Notes: generated by a model from the letters alone, not told the origin. Positions 45,355 to 58,022 are shown, counted from the first letter of the stretch. The stretch: DNA of 64,000 bases from Ottelia alismoides (GCA_037367405.1 JAZKJV010003132.1:62001-126000); one strand, 5' to 3'. A program made the numbers and translations.

Positions 45355-48266
45355 TGATGAATCCGCGATTCATCATCTCAATATCTTGATCTTAGCAAAA
45401 TCCTCGAGTAAATTCCATAATAAATGTTTATAAAATCAATAAATTAACAAAATAACGTTTGTAAATAAAACACACTAATTATTGTATATTAGATTGTATA
45501 AAATACATTAGCAACTAAAAGCCGTAAAATTAAAGGAGTTTTTCACTTGTAAATAGCCCAAACTTAATGTATTTTTAACAATTTAATTTCAACTCCTTTT
45601 TGGCTATTTCTTTATCTAACTTGTTCATAACAATGTATATAAAAATACAAAAATATAAAATAAATTTTACCTCAAATAAATGCTCCTAGATCCCAATGAC
45701 AAAAAACCATAAAGTCCAACTTCCCGACCAAATTCCTGCTCCGTATGAACTCCGAATTCACCAAACTCACTTTCAAAGATCAAGTTAGAAAATTATCTAT
45801 CCAACGGAAGTATTAAAATCAGAGCTCATTTTCAAAATTTGGGTTTTGGGACCTAGGTCTGCATTGTATATATTGTATATATTTTTCTTTCTTTATTTTT
45901 TATTTACTCTTCTTAATTATTAAAAAATCCAAAAAAATCCCTTTTGTGATGTATTTTCTTTCTAGTATTTTATTATATTTTTATGTTATAAATATCCTTT
46001 ATTAAAAATTTAAAAAATTATTAAAATTAGAAAAATAAAAAAAGTACATGTTGTTTGTCTTCTTTTGTAAATTCTCCACTCTTTTTCATCTCTTTTATTT
46101 TATTATATTTAAAGTAGCCTACTTTATTTTATTTTATTTTCCTTTTATTTTTTCCCTTTCTCTACACTAACTTCCCTCTTCTTTTCATTCTACCACCAAC
46201 TCCCATTCCACCCCACATTCTTCATCTAACCTCCATTATACTCCATCACCTATCTAACCTCCATTTCTCTTCTCTTTATATTCATCTCCACATCCACAAT
46301 TTTCCCCATCTGCCATTCTAATAGAAAAAGGAGAGAGCTTGGAGTGTTTTGTTGGTGACAGCGGTGAATCATCTTTCTCAAGCGACGACCTCCTTCAGGG
46401 GAGATCCTCGGAGCTCCGCTCCGCGTCATGAGTTCCCCATCGAGCTTGCGTAGCTTCTTCGATTTTTATTTTGGCAATCAGATTTAAGAGAAGACATGAG
46501 TCCGGCGTAGCTGCTCCGCAAATCCGGCGAACTTAAGGTAAGTATTTCCTATAATTTCTCTTGTTATTTTCTTTTTATCTAGTATTTTATTTCCTTGTTG
46601 TCCCATAACCACATCATTATCACATCATACCATCACAATCACCACCACCTTCATCATACCATCACCACACTATTCATCGTCTTTATTTTTTTTAAAAATC
46701 ACAAAAAAATTAAAATTAAAACTAAAAAAACATAACACAATAGTAAAAATATTAAAAAAATTTAAAAAAATAAAAAATGAAATAAAAATACGTAGCAGGT
46801 GGTCGCCCCTCCAGCCGCCGTCGGCCACTACCGCTCAGCCCCCTCTTCGCCGGCCACCTGCCGCCTCCAGGTGGCCCTACACCGTGGTGCAGCAACTCTG
46901 TAGCCCTGCACGCGCAGTTCTCTGCCCTCCAGCTGCATAGCCTGCCTTGACTCTCCGCCGCGCTGCAGCGGCTCCGTCGCCCCCCGCCCGCCAGCCCACG
47001 ATCGTGCCCCCCGTCCTCCTCCGCCACTACAGCGGCTCCGCCGCCCACGCGCCCCCGCCACCTTTTCCTCCTCCCCATCGTGCCCTAGCCGTCCAGGAAC
47101 AATAAGAAGGTTTATTTTTTCATTTTTATTGTGAAAATTTCATGTTTGTCCCTTTATGTTTCTGTAATTACAAACAAGTCCCTGCACATATTTGTGTTGT
47201 TTAATTTATTTTTTGTATTGCACGGATACCCCGGTGTTCATATTTTAATTTGGTCCTCATTATTGCATCTTTTATTTCAATGAAAAATAACATTATGTTG
47301 AGCAACAAATTGTCTTCCATCTGAATATTTATTTGTATTTTTGTGAGTTGTGGATAACTTATTAAAATTGTTTTACTACAAAATTCTATATTTTACCTAA
47401 TTCGTGATCTTAAATTCATATCTAACTCACGGTTGCTCCAAATTTTTTTTAAAAAATCAGAAATGATGCCTTGACATGTGCTTAAATTACTTTCCAAATT
47501 TCACATCAATTGGAGTTGTCTTGTGCCAGAAATAAATTGTAGAGTGATTTTAGTAAATGATTTTTAATTAAATCCACACACATCTATTTTGTGAAATTTC
47601 AAATCTCCTGGATTCCTTGTATAAATACCATTTTGAGATAACTCTCACTCTGGATAAATTCCTATTTTGGATTTTTTAGAAATTAATTAGTCACCCTCAC
47701 TCTGTTTTCATTAAAAAAATCCATAAAAAATTCATATTTTGTCAGAAACTTCCAAAACAATTATTGTATCATCCTTGCATCATGTTTTAATTCCAGTAAA
47801 ATTTTCATATTTTTTGCATTATGTTTGTGTGAAAAAATTGCGAAAAAATTTATAAAAAGTGTGCATTTTTAATTATTGCATTATAATTCCTAAAATTCCA
47901 AAAAAATATGTTTTGTACTCATCTCTGGGTTAGGATTGTAGGAAAAATACATTTAGGCTAAATTGAGCCGATTTTTGCATTAAAATTAATTTTGCTATTT
48001 GTGTGCTTTCTTAGTGTCTTAATTCACCCGCATTGTGCATTTTTACATTTATTTTGCATAAAAAATACAAAAACAACCGCATTGGAAATCTATATCTTAA
48101 TTTTTGAATAAACCCAACGTTGTTCCTTTGTCTCCCCGTGTTCGACCCCGGACTTGCCCGGGATATAAACTAAAGCCGAGACACTCTTCATGGAGATCTT
48201 CTCTCAGTTCTGACTGATTTGCTAAGTACACATACTACAACGAAATTCATCGTATTTAGCGAATGA
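45355..48266 (+). repeat. Element B-type LTR (3' LTR of B, or shared with region E)
   Basis: Starts with the perfect inverted repeat TGATGAAT-CCGCG-ATTCATCA and ends near GCGAATGA. TATA-like CTTTATATTC near 46274, then a G-rich segment with a strong splice-donor-like AAG|GTAAGTATTTCC at 46537-46549. U5 carries GACCCCGGACTTGCCCGGG. After its end comes GATGCACC, a reduced primer-site-like remnant, and element interior (region E) rather than target DNA, so the right-hand neighbour is not a normal insertion site. Confidence 0.8.
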
Positions 48267-49070
48267 ATAGATGCACCAGAGGATGAGGAGGAGAGGCATC
48301 ATATTCCGGAGCCCATCAGCACCATTCGAGGATTCCTACTCAGGGAGCTGAGAGGAGAAGGAGAGCACGTTTGCGACATGGGCAACATGTATATTTTTCC
48401 GAGTCTATGAGGATCTTGCATCTCCGGTTGTGGTGGATACCACTCCAGCTTCTATTCCACAACCTATAGTAGATAGTCTAGATTTTGATTCCATGTTACA
48501 TCAAAAAGATTCTTGTATGAAGAACTCTGTTTCAGTTAATGCCAAGAATGATCTTTCAATTCTGGATTCAGATTCTTCATCTTATGTTTCCTTAGCTTTA
48601 ATCCCTTTCCATCGTGCTCTTACGGCAGGAAAGCACATAAAAAAGATTCCTAAAGATGACCTTGATATGGCACTGTTTTGTAAAGAAAATATCACTGTAA
48701 AGATGCCATTTGATGAGTATGTGGCTAACCATCCTGCATTTCAAAAATACCTTAAGGTGAGATGCACACCTACAAGGGTTAGAAGGAAGAAAGAGAACCA
48801 AACATAAAGACACAAATCTTGTCAGTAGCCACAATCTATTATCTCAAGAATCATACATTGTCAAGGAAAAAGAGAGACATGGGTGCTCATTATGTGGAGA
48901 GTCGTATTGACGACATTGCGTTTGCACGCACACTCTTGGATAATGGTTCGTCGATCAACTTACTTCCCTTAACCTTATATTAGAAATTGGAGTTGGGACC
49001 ACCTCACAAATCCAGAGCTTTACTCCAATTTGCAGATCGCTCTTGTATAGAGACTTGGACATTACTTTAT
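48267..49070 (+). pseudogene. Region E: protease fragment
   Basis: 48430-48807 encodes the Gag-protease connector (GKHIKKIPKDDLDMALFC, YLKVRCTPTRVRRKKE). In other frames the retropepsin motif follows ([12 protein letters not shown], about 48937-48972) and LLQFADRS near 49025, interrupted by a stop in place of a Leu/Glu region codon at 48981. It is out of order, since it precedes the leader and gag. Confidence 0.75.
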
Positions 49071-50377
49071 GGTGTGTCGAAACCTGTTTCGCTCTTCGGT
49101 GAGGGTAGGGCTCGACTTGAGTGGCGAATTTAAGGATTAGGCACACCGTAGTATAGAATCAAATTTATTTGTGCCCATCGTAATTTAGGCCACACATATT
49201 TTAGAAGATTTACTCATCTTATAAGATTCATAATGAGATGCACAGAGACACGTACTACTTGGCTCAAATCAAATTAATTCTTCCCCGCTAATAGTATATT
49301 GTTTAGGTGTGGTTTTCTCGATCTGCATGCATTTAGTGTAAAATTTACAAATTCAATTTGCATAACACATGGAGAGTGCTGGTAATCACTGTGAGTATAC
49401 CTTCTTTTGAGCATGCATCATCGATTCACGTTTGCATTCTGATTTCTGATTCCCCTCTTGTTTTACAACTTATGGTCAAAAAGGAAATTGGGACTGAACG
49501 GTAGACGCGCTTTTGTATTCAAATTAATTTCAAGTGATAACCTAACTCTAAAATTGGGACTGAATTGAGCAGGTCAATTAAAAAAATTGGAATAAAAGAA
49601 CCCCTATTCACAAGTGTATAAAGCCCTCATTGTCTTCTTTACTTGCAAGTGAGAGAGAGACGACCCTAGGATAGAGCCAAGCCAGGATTTCTTGCTTACT
49701 ACTAGTTCTTTATTTTTTGGCGATTAACTACTTTTCAATGAGGATCTACTGGTAGCCAGTAAATGGTCAAGATTTCCTTAGCAGAGTGGGAGGTTTAGAG
49801 GATGCCTTAGTCCTCAAGGAATGGGTAGCCGTATTTATACGGTCCGTACTTACTCCTATACTGGCTGAAAGTAGGTTCAACTTGTCGTAAGAACCGGGCC
49901 AGCCTGTAGGAAAATACGAGCACCTAACAGCTCGTTAATCTTTCCTAGACTGTATTTATCATCAACTAAAATCGACCAGATAATTCGGTCGAACCCTTAC
50001 GGTCATCACGTGTTGAGTTGGTGAAATTGAGGGTTTGAATTGCATTTGTATTGTGTGAGTTCACTCTGCACATTTACGTGCACCGTAGAACTAGAGCCTC
50101 ATTGAGTATCGTGTTCTAATCGGTTCTTTTGACATCGAAGATGACTAATTGGGGGATATTTATTCGGACTTTGCGAGTCTCTCGTTGAACCCTCCAAAAA
50201 GTACGTCTTCAAAGGTGGATCACCCACTCTCGGGATGGTTACTCTCAAACCATTCTATTTCTCTCTTCCTACCTCACCGAGGAAGACCTTCACCTCGGTG
50301 AGAATATCTTGATTCACAAATCCTCTTCTAATCAAGACCACATTGCTGATGTAGGACCTAAAGAAGATACAAGAAAA
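49071..50377 (+). mobile_element. Region E: leader segment
   Basis: Homologous to the leader of element B: about 49130-49330 matches 22900-23082 plus the start of 40329, 49370-49600 matches 40380-40600 with a donor-like GTGAGTAT (GT at 49391), and 49970-50035 is the conserved pre-gag block. 49780-49915 matches element A 1690-1880. Confidence 0.75.
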
Positions 50378-51919
50378 ATGCCTCCAAAGAAAGAAAGAAG
50401 AGGAAGAAGAACATCCCGAGGACCCGATGAGAATGGTACTAGCCAGATTAGCTACATCTGAGCAACAACATGTATTACTGAGAGCTCAGTTAGGACAACT
50501 CAATGTTGGGGTCGAACCACCAATAGATGCGGCATATAACCTCGAGCAGTACAGAATTTGGAACTACTTGAGTCCGGCTGAACCCACTGTTGATTTCGAG
50601 TTGAAGCCACATTTTTTGAACCTGCTGCCATACTTTGATGGGAATGCTTCTGAGGAGCCATATGCCTTCCTGAGGGACTTTGAGCTCGTCGGCGCTAACC
50701 TTAGACATCCTAATGTTAGCCAGGATTATATTAGGCTCATATCCCTTCCATTTTCCTTGGGTGGAAAAGCTGACTACTGGGTAAAGAACTTGGGAATTAC
50801 CGTCACCACTTATGCACAGTTCTAAGACCTGTTTCTGCAGAAGTTCTACCCGCTAAGTAGAATTAACATGATGAGGATGCATATTACGAGTTTTTCCCAA
50901 TTACCTCAAGTAGCCTTTTGTGATGCATGGGAAAGATTCAAGGACATCCTACAGAAGTGTCCCTGTCATGGTCTAGATGACAAAATCTTGGTCCAGTCGT
51001 TCTTCACTGGTTTCAACCCTGAGGTACATGGTTTAGTGAGCGCTGCCTGTGGAGGCAGCTATACATCACGAGGATCGGATACCATCTGGAAGGTATTCGA
51101 GCAGATGGTTGAAACCAGCCGCTCACAGATGGTCAGCAGGGCCTATACATCGTCCCCCAGTTCACTCTCATTTGGAGGGGAAAATCAACTGTAGTCGATC
51201 TCTCTCAAGACGTGATCCCTAGCATGGGACTCCTTGTAGACAATCTTACAGTAGTCGAGAAGATCGACAGGAGGATTGATGAGTTAGACTGGAGCATCTC
51301 CAAACTTCCAAAATAGATGGAGGAGTTGATTGAGAAGGTATCTAAGATAAGGATACCCGCCGTGACTGCACCCGCTGCCCTCGTATAGGAGCAGTTGGTG
51401 TCAGGGCAACCTCAACCGTGGGAGCAGGACCAATCCTACGCCCACTCTTTCCAGCAGCCACCTCCATTAACAGAGACAGTTCATGAGAAGCCTCCACTGG
51501 TTTGTGAGGTGAATGGAGTATGGTATATCTAGGACCCTGCCAGGCAAGGAAGTACGGGAGGCAAACAGACCTATCAGCATCCCCCGACCTTTCACAACAT
51601 CGCATTCACCTCCGCACCTCCTCTATCACAGCAGAGCCCTGTATTCCAGCCACCCCAGCAACAACAGCAGTAGTATTAGCAATATAGCAGACATGGCCAT
51701 TACCAGACGGGCTAACAGGGCCCGCAATCTTAGCAGATACCCCATCAACAGCAAAGGTAGTACCCTGGCCAGCAGGGCCAGTCTTCCCGTTCTTCTTCAC
51801 AGTCTTATCTACTTCCTTCTTCGTATGGTCCCGTGGATATTCAACAGCAGATACTCGACGAGCTTCATTTCTACAGGAATGAAATTCACGATATACGGGT
51901 GGATGTCAACCGCCTGTCC
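50378..51919 (+). pseudogene. Region E: Gag
   Basis: A Met at 50378 opens a basic start (MPPKKERRGRRTSRG); a shift near 50455 leads into the frame 50427-50825 with LPYFDGNASEEPYAFLRDFE and FSLGGKADYWVKNLG. TAA at 50823, then the same frame goes on (50868-51194) with FCDAWERFKDILQKCPCHG and FTGFNPEVHGLVSAACGG. Another shift gives a Gln/Pro-rich tail with several in-frame TAG codons where Gln would be expected. Homology to Gag stops at about 51919, where a primer-site sequence begins. Confidence 0.82.
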
Positions 51920-51922
51920 AGA

Positions 51923-51940
51923 TGGCACCGTTGCCGGAGA
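51923..51940 (+). other. Primer-site copy fused to the end of region E gag
   Basis: TGGCACCGTTGCCGGAGA followed by GGCAAACGACTTAGGGATTA, the same bases that follow the element B primer site at 22495. No LTR end precedes it; gag does. Confidence 0.85.
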
Positions 51941-51996
51941 GGCAAACGACTTAGGGATTAACTTAAAAATTAGATTTAGATTTTTAATGTGGATTT

Positions 51997-52789
51997 TTTA
52001 TATTTTTTATGCAAAATGAATGTAAAAATGCACAATGCAGGTAAATTAAGACACTAAGAAAGCACGCAATTGGCCAAATTAATTTAGTGCAAAAATCGAT
52101 TCTAATATAATCTTAATCCAAATATGAGTAGAAAACATATTTTTTTGGAATTTTAGGAATTATAATACAATAATTAAAAATGCACATTTTTTATAGGTTT
52201 TTTCGCAATTTTTTGCACATATAGAATGCAAAAAATATGAGAATTTTACTAGAATTAAAACATGATGCAAGGATGCTACAATAATTATTTTGGAATTTTC
52301 TGACAAAATTTGATTTTTTATGATTTTTTTAATGAAAACTGAGTGAGTTACTAATTAATTCCCAATAAATCCACAATAAGAATTTATCCAGAATGTGAAT
52401 TATCTCAAAATGGTATTAATACAAGGAATGCAGGAGATTTGAAATTTCACAAAATTGATGTGTGTATATTAAACTAAAAATCATTTACTAAAATCACTCT
52501 ACAATTTATTTCAGACACATGACAACTCCAATTGACGTGAAATTTGGATAGTAATTTAAGCACATGTCAAGGAACCATTCCTAATTTTTAAAATATTTTT
52601 GGAGCGACCGTGAGTTAGATATGAATTTAAGATCATGAATTGAGTAAAATATAGAATTTTGTAGTAAAACAATTTTAATAAATTATACACAACTCACAAA
52701 AATACAAATAAATGTTCAGATGGTAGAAAATTTGTTGATCAACATCATGCTATTTTTCGTTGAAATAAAAGATGCAATAATGAGGCCAA
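51997..52789 (-). repeat. Inverted B-type LTR fragment (U5 side)
   Basis: Reverse complement of about 47258-48070 of the B-type LTR (for example GCACAATGCAGGTAAATTAAGACAC). It ends at GATGCAATAATGAGG. Confidence 0.82.
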
Positions 52790-53089
52790 TTGTGTGCTTT
52801 ATTAGTGTCTTAATTCACCTGCATTGTGCATTTTTACATTTATTTTGCATAAAAAATACAAAAAAATGCGCATTGTAAATCTTGATCTTAATTTTCGAAT
52901 TAACCCGACGTTGTTCCTTTGCCTCCCTGTGTTTGACCCTGGACTTGCCTGGGATATAAATTAAAGCCGAGACACTCTTCACGGGGATATTCTCTCGGTT
53001 CTGACTGATTCACTAAGTACACATACTACAACGAACGTAAATTAATTAATCGTATTTAGCGAACAAACAGATGGCGCCGTTGTCGGGGA
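52790..53089 (+). repeat. Plus-oriented B-type LTR end with primer site
   Basis: Matches the last 270 bases of the LTR (from TGTGTGCTTTATTAGTG) and carries TGGCGCCGTTGTCGGGGA at 53072-53089, a tRNA-Asp-type primer site with one change. It sits inside the inverted LTR, in the opposite direction. Confidence 0.82.
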
Positions 53090-53092
53090 GGA

Positions 53093-54650
53093 GGAATGGG
53101 GGCACGACCATGGGCTGACGGGCGGAGAACCGCGTGCGTGGGGTGGTGGAGCCGCTGCAGCATGGTGGAGGGCCGCCTGGAGGCGGCAGATGGCCGGCGA
53201 AGAGGGGGGCTGAGCGGCAGCGGCAGGGGGGGACACCTGCTGCGCATTTTTATTTCTTTTTTTTTATTTTTTGCTGTTGTGTTATGTTTTTTTTGTTTTA
53301 ATTTTAATTTTTTGTGTTTTTTTTAAATAAAGACGATGAAATAGTGTGGTGATGGTATGATGAAGGCGGTGATGATGGTATGATGTGATAATGATGTGGT
53401 TATGAGACAATAAGGAAATAAAATATTAGATAAAATAAAATAACAAGAGAAATGATAGGAAATACTTACCCGAAGTTCACCGAATTTGAGGAGCAGCTAC
53501 GTTGGACTCATGTCTTCACTTCGATCTGATTGGTGAAATAAAAATCGGAGAAGCTACGCGAGCTCGATGGGGAACTCGTGACGTAGAGCGGAGCTCCGCG
53601 GATCTCGCTTGAAGGAGGTCGTCGCTTGAGAAAGATGATTCACCGCTGTCACCAACAAAACACTCCAAGCTCTCTCCTTTTTCTATTAGAATGGCAGATG
53701 GAGAAAAATTGTGGATGTGGAGATGAATATAAAGAGAAGAGAAATGGAGGTTAGATTGGTGGAGTTGAATGGAGGTTAGATGAAGAATGTGGGGTGGAAT
53801 GGGAGTTGGTGGTAGAATGAAAAGAAGAGAGAAGTTAGTGTAGAGGAAGGGAAAAAAATAAAAGGAAAATAAAATAAAATAAAGTAGGCTACTTTAAATA
53901 CAATAAAATAAAAGGGAAGAAAAAGAGTGGAGAATTTACAAAAGAAGACAAACAATATGTACATTTTTTTACTTTTCTAATTTTAATAAACTTTTTGAAT
54001 TTCTAATAAAAGATATTCACAACAAAAAAATATAATTAAATACTAGGAAGAAAATACAACACAAAAGGGATATTTTTGGATTTTTTAATAATTAAGAAGA
54101 GTAAATAAAAAATGAAAAAAGAAAAATATATACAATATATACAATGCACACCTAAGTCCCAAAATCCAAATTTTGCAAACGAGCTCCGATTTTAATGAAA
54201 CCACTTCCGTTGGATAGATAATTTTCTAACTTGAACTATAAAAGTGAGTTTGGTGAATTTGGAGTCATACGGAGTGGGAATTTGGTCGGAAGTTGGACTT
54301 TAACACTTTTTGTCTTTGGGATCTAGGAGCATTTATTTGAGGTGAAATTTATTTTATATTTTTGTATTTTTATATACATTATTATAAACAAGTTAGAGAA
54401 ATAATTAGACAAAAAGGAGTTGAAATAAAATCATTAAAAATACATGAAATTTTGGGCTATTTACAGGTGAAAAACTCCTTTAATTTTGTGGCTTTTTATT
54501 GCTAATGCATTTTGTACAATATAATATACAATGTGTTTTATTTACAAGAGTCATTTTGTTAATTTATTGATTTTATAAATATTTATTAGGGAATCTACTC
54601 GGGATTTTGCTAAGATCAAGATATTGAGATGATGAATCGCAGATTCATCA
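53093..54650 (-). repeat. Inverted B-type LTR fragment (U3-R side)
   Basis: Reverse complement of about 45355-47010 of the B-type LTR. The LTR start TGATGAAT-CTGCG-ATTCATCA lies at 54650 reading left. A donor-like GTAAGTATTTCC is conserved on the minus strand near 53470. The start of the LTR, not its end, abuts the target duplication CGGGC. Confidence 0.87.
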
Positions 54651-54655
54651 CGGGC
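54651..54655. repeat. Target site duplication (right) of the 35 kb compound block
   Basis: CGGGC, identical to 19556-19560. Confidence 0.85.
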
Positions 54656-56931
54656 GTGTTGATGAGACACGAGCATCCCACAATCCATGTTGGATTCTCT
54701 TGATTTCATCTCACGAAGTCCAATGCATTCTTCATGAGCAAGAAGCATCGAAGATGAGGAGATCCATGAGCAGTCGATCCGGCAACACAACAACATTGTA
54801 ACGACTGCGGGCTAGGTCAACATATGGATAGTCACATGTTGAGAGAGAGAGAGAGAGGAAGGCTATAAGAATATGAAGAGAGATAGAGTATTTTTTCTCT
54901 TTTTATGTAGTAGAAAAGGCTAGGGCTACCCTTTATTTTATACTAAATTGGATGTCCACGGATTACTATCCATGGGAACACAAAATCAGTGGTTGAAATT
55001 ATTTTATACTTTCAATCAATAGCCATGATTTTGTTGCATAAATTTGCAACAAAAAATAATTAACTCAAAATAAATTAAATATATTGAAGAACCTTCAATA
55101 TAAATAAATTTAATTATAAATCAATTTCATGTGGCAATAAGGGAAAGCATCGTAGCTTCCTTCCCTTAATAGAGTGGACTAACACACATGGATTTGGAAT
55201 AAATGTCCGTCCAACCTATACAAAGGAAGGTGGCTCTCCTTTTTCTATTAGAAGATCTCATATCTCTCCATAATTTCCACATGTGCAACAACATTTTTTG
55301 CATAATTAATCATAAAAATAATTCTAAATTATTTTGTGATAATTTCAATCATGTTATTTCCAAACTGTGAATCATATTCACACATCCAATAAAAAATGTA
55401 AATTTTATTTAAATTTAATTGTCCAATGTGAATGCAATGCACATCAAAATTTAATTCGTAAATATAAATTATAATTAGCTCTCTCTAATATATTATAAAT
55501 CACATTTATAATATATATGATTAATATGGACAATGTTATCCACATTATTCATATCCTTGATAATTAAATCATATTTAATTATCTTGGATATCCATTATCA
55601 TGTTTCCAAATAATATGAATCACATTCACTTTATTCGTAATAATTAAATCACATTTGATTATCAATTTTCTTCAATGCTCTGATACATTTTTGACGTTGA
55701 AATTATTCTTAAGCTCTATCAAGAATAAAATGCTTTCTCCGCGGATACTTGGAGATAAGGACAAGAAGATTGTACATTCCACGTATAGTGACTTGTATAT
55801 TGACATCATATCTCAAATCCAGAACTCGAGGACCTCTCATAGATGTTTGATTCAATAAAAATCATAAATCTAATCTTTTCATTTCATCGGAATCATATAT
55901 AGATCAATATCCTACAATTGGATTTGAGATCGGATTACTCCTCTATTGGGAGGAGTCACTAAAATCCAAACTTGTTTCATCACTCCCTTGGAACTGAAGT
56001 GTCAAGGTTATACAATCATTTACGATCACATCATCCACTAGTTTTCGTAAAACCCGTACATCCTGCATACTAGAAGACCTAGAATAGACTTGAAGTTTTA
56101 GATCACTTTTAGAGTGTCTTCTTCAGGGTTTTATCATTAAGTATCTCATTTGATCATTGGGAGTTGGTATCGATCGTATACTTTCCAAAATCATATATCA
56201 TTTCTATGTATTGATCATATACTTTCCAAAAGCTTATATTAAACCTACAAATTAAGTCAAACTTCCAAAGCAAGACGACCTTGCATGGAATTTGGTCCCA
56301 ATATCTCATGAGTGAGATCATGTCTTCTGGTTCAACAATGAACTTGTATGATCCCTTTGAGAGATAGTATTACTCATATGCCCTTGTTTGCACACCAACT
56401 CATCGATGTATATACCTTGATTAGATCATCAACCTAACGATCAACCAAATGTACATATTCAAACATATAGTAAAACATTTGTCTTTGGTCAGCGGATGCA
56501 TGCATATATCGTGACAGTATACGACATTGGTCTTGTTATCTCGATCTCGCAAATTTAACTCTTTGACCTAACTTATTAACACCTCCGAATCTCTATTCCT
56601 ATGCAGAGGACCTACATCAAAAGGTTGGTCAGATATCAACCTTTAGTGAAGGATTGCCATCTCCTTCTCTGGCTGGAGATCCTTTCTTAATAATCATTTG
56701 ACTATGCTTTATGAGTCCTCAATCTAACTCTTTAGATATCATCAAGCATCGACCTCTTTGATTCAACATATGAATCGACAACTGTATGATCATTAAAATG
56801 ACCATGGTACATAAGCCTAATTCTACTAAGGGACCTATTATGCAAATTAGTTAATCTTTATTTCAGATTAGGGAATGATTTGCAATAGCATTCTTTGCAA
56901 AATGGCTCATCATGGGCTCACATGTCCAACA
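54656..56931 (-). repeat. Older copia LTR, right part
   Basis: Continues the LTR begun at 19309. Starts on the minus strand with TGTTGGACATGTGAGCCCA at 56931. Aligns along its length with 58302-60540. A GA run at about 54840-54856 and a TATA-like GTATAAAATAAAGG near 54938 (minus strand) correspond to the promoter and leader start. Right of 56931 lies GTGGGACAT, a copia polypurine tract remnant. Confidence 0.85.
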
Positions 56932-58022
56932 ATGTCCCACTAGTCCAAAGAGCCATTAATGTGCTAATCTTCTAAACCCACACTCATGTGATAATCAGAA
57001 GCTATTAAAAAAATGGCTTGGTAAGCTAGAACCAATCACACTATTCCGGAGAGACTACACCAAGTCCTTTTACAATTCTTGCATATCTCATATGCAAATG
57101 TTACATCTTATGGAACTAATACTCAATTTTGTTAAAGAAATTATAGTGTCCTTGATAGTACTATTCAATAATTATTATAGCAAGTATGTAATTTTTATTA
57201 TCCTTACCATAATACCCTTATTCCTGGAGATCTCTATCTCTTAAGACCAAGACCTAGTCTTAAGTTATATAAGGAATCTACATTTAATACTTTTTAGATC
57301 ACTATATATAAATTCTTAAGTTCTCGAGGATATGTCTTTAAGATCACTATCTCAAAAGTCTTGTTCATCTTTGAAGGTGGTTTTATTACTGCAAATAAGT
57401 ATTTTACCTCCATAGTAAGATTAGTAACAATTTATTACTCCTAGTACATGGCAGACATCTGGCTTTTATACACATACAACATAAACCATGCTTCTCATAA
57501 CTGATGCATGAGAGCAAGTAGTTTTATCATCATCAACATTTGATATGTTATCCCTTTAAATTGGTGAGTACCCTTTTTTAATGGAAGGAAGTCTTCCTTG
57601 GGGTTTTCTAAAAATGGAACATGTCCAAGGTGTACTATTAATTTGATGGTCCCAATACCCTCTTTTCTTTGCTTTCGAACATCTTTATAACTATGATCTA
57701 AGAGGTATTCTTAAGATCTTTCATCTCAAAGTATGTAACAACCATATTAAAAAACATTTATTATCATCCTTATATCATTCCAAATGATTAGGATTTTTAT
57801 CTACATTTAGCATGCTGAACACAATGGCACTCCCACTAATCTTCACATAGTTCATCAAGATTCTATAGGAAATTATAACCTTTATACCTTCAACAAATCT
57901 GATGTTCAGATTACAAGAAGCTTATTTGAGCCCATAGATGGAGTTCTTCAACTTTCACACCTTGATTTCCTCAACTATAAAGCCAATAGGCTACTTGATA
58001 TGAATGTCCTTGGAGAGATATT
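56932..58022 (-). pseudogene. Older copia: decayed RNase H and reverse transcriptase remnant
   Basis: Minus-strand sequence aligns base by base with 60541-61740 of the younger copia (for example CCACATGTACTAGG-type region at 57445 and AGCCCATAGATGGA at 57935), but reading frames are destroyed; the YVDD box codes for unrelated residues. The remnant stops at 58022 where the younger copia LTR is inserted. Confidence 0.75.
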
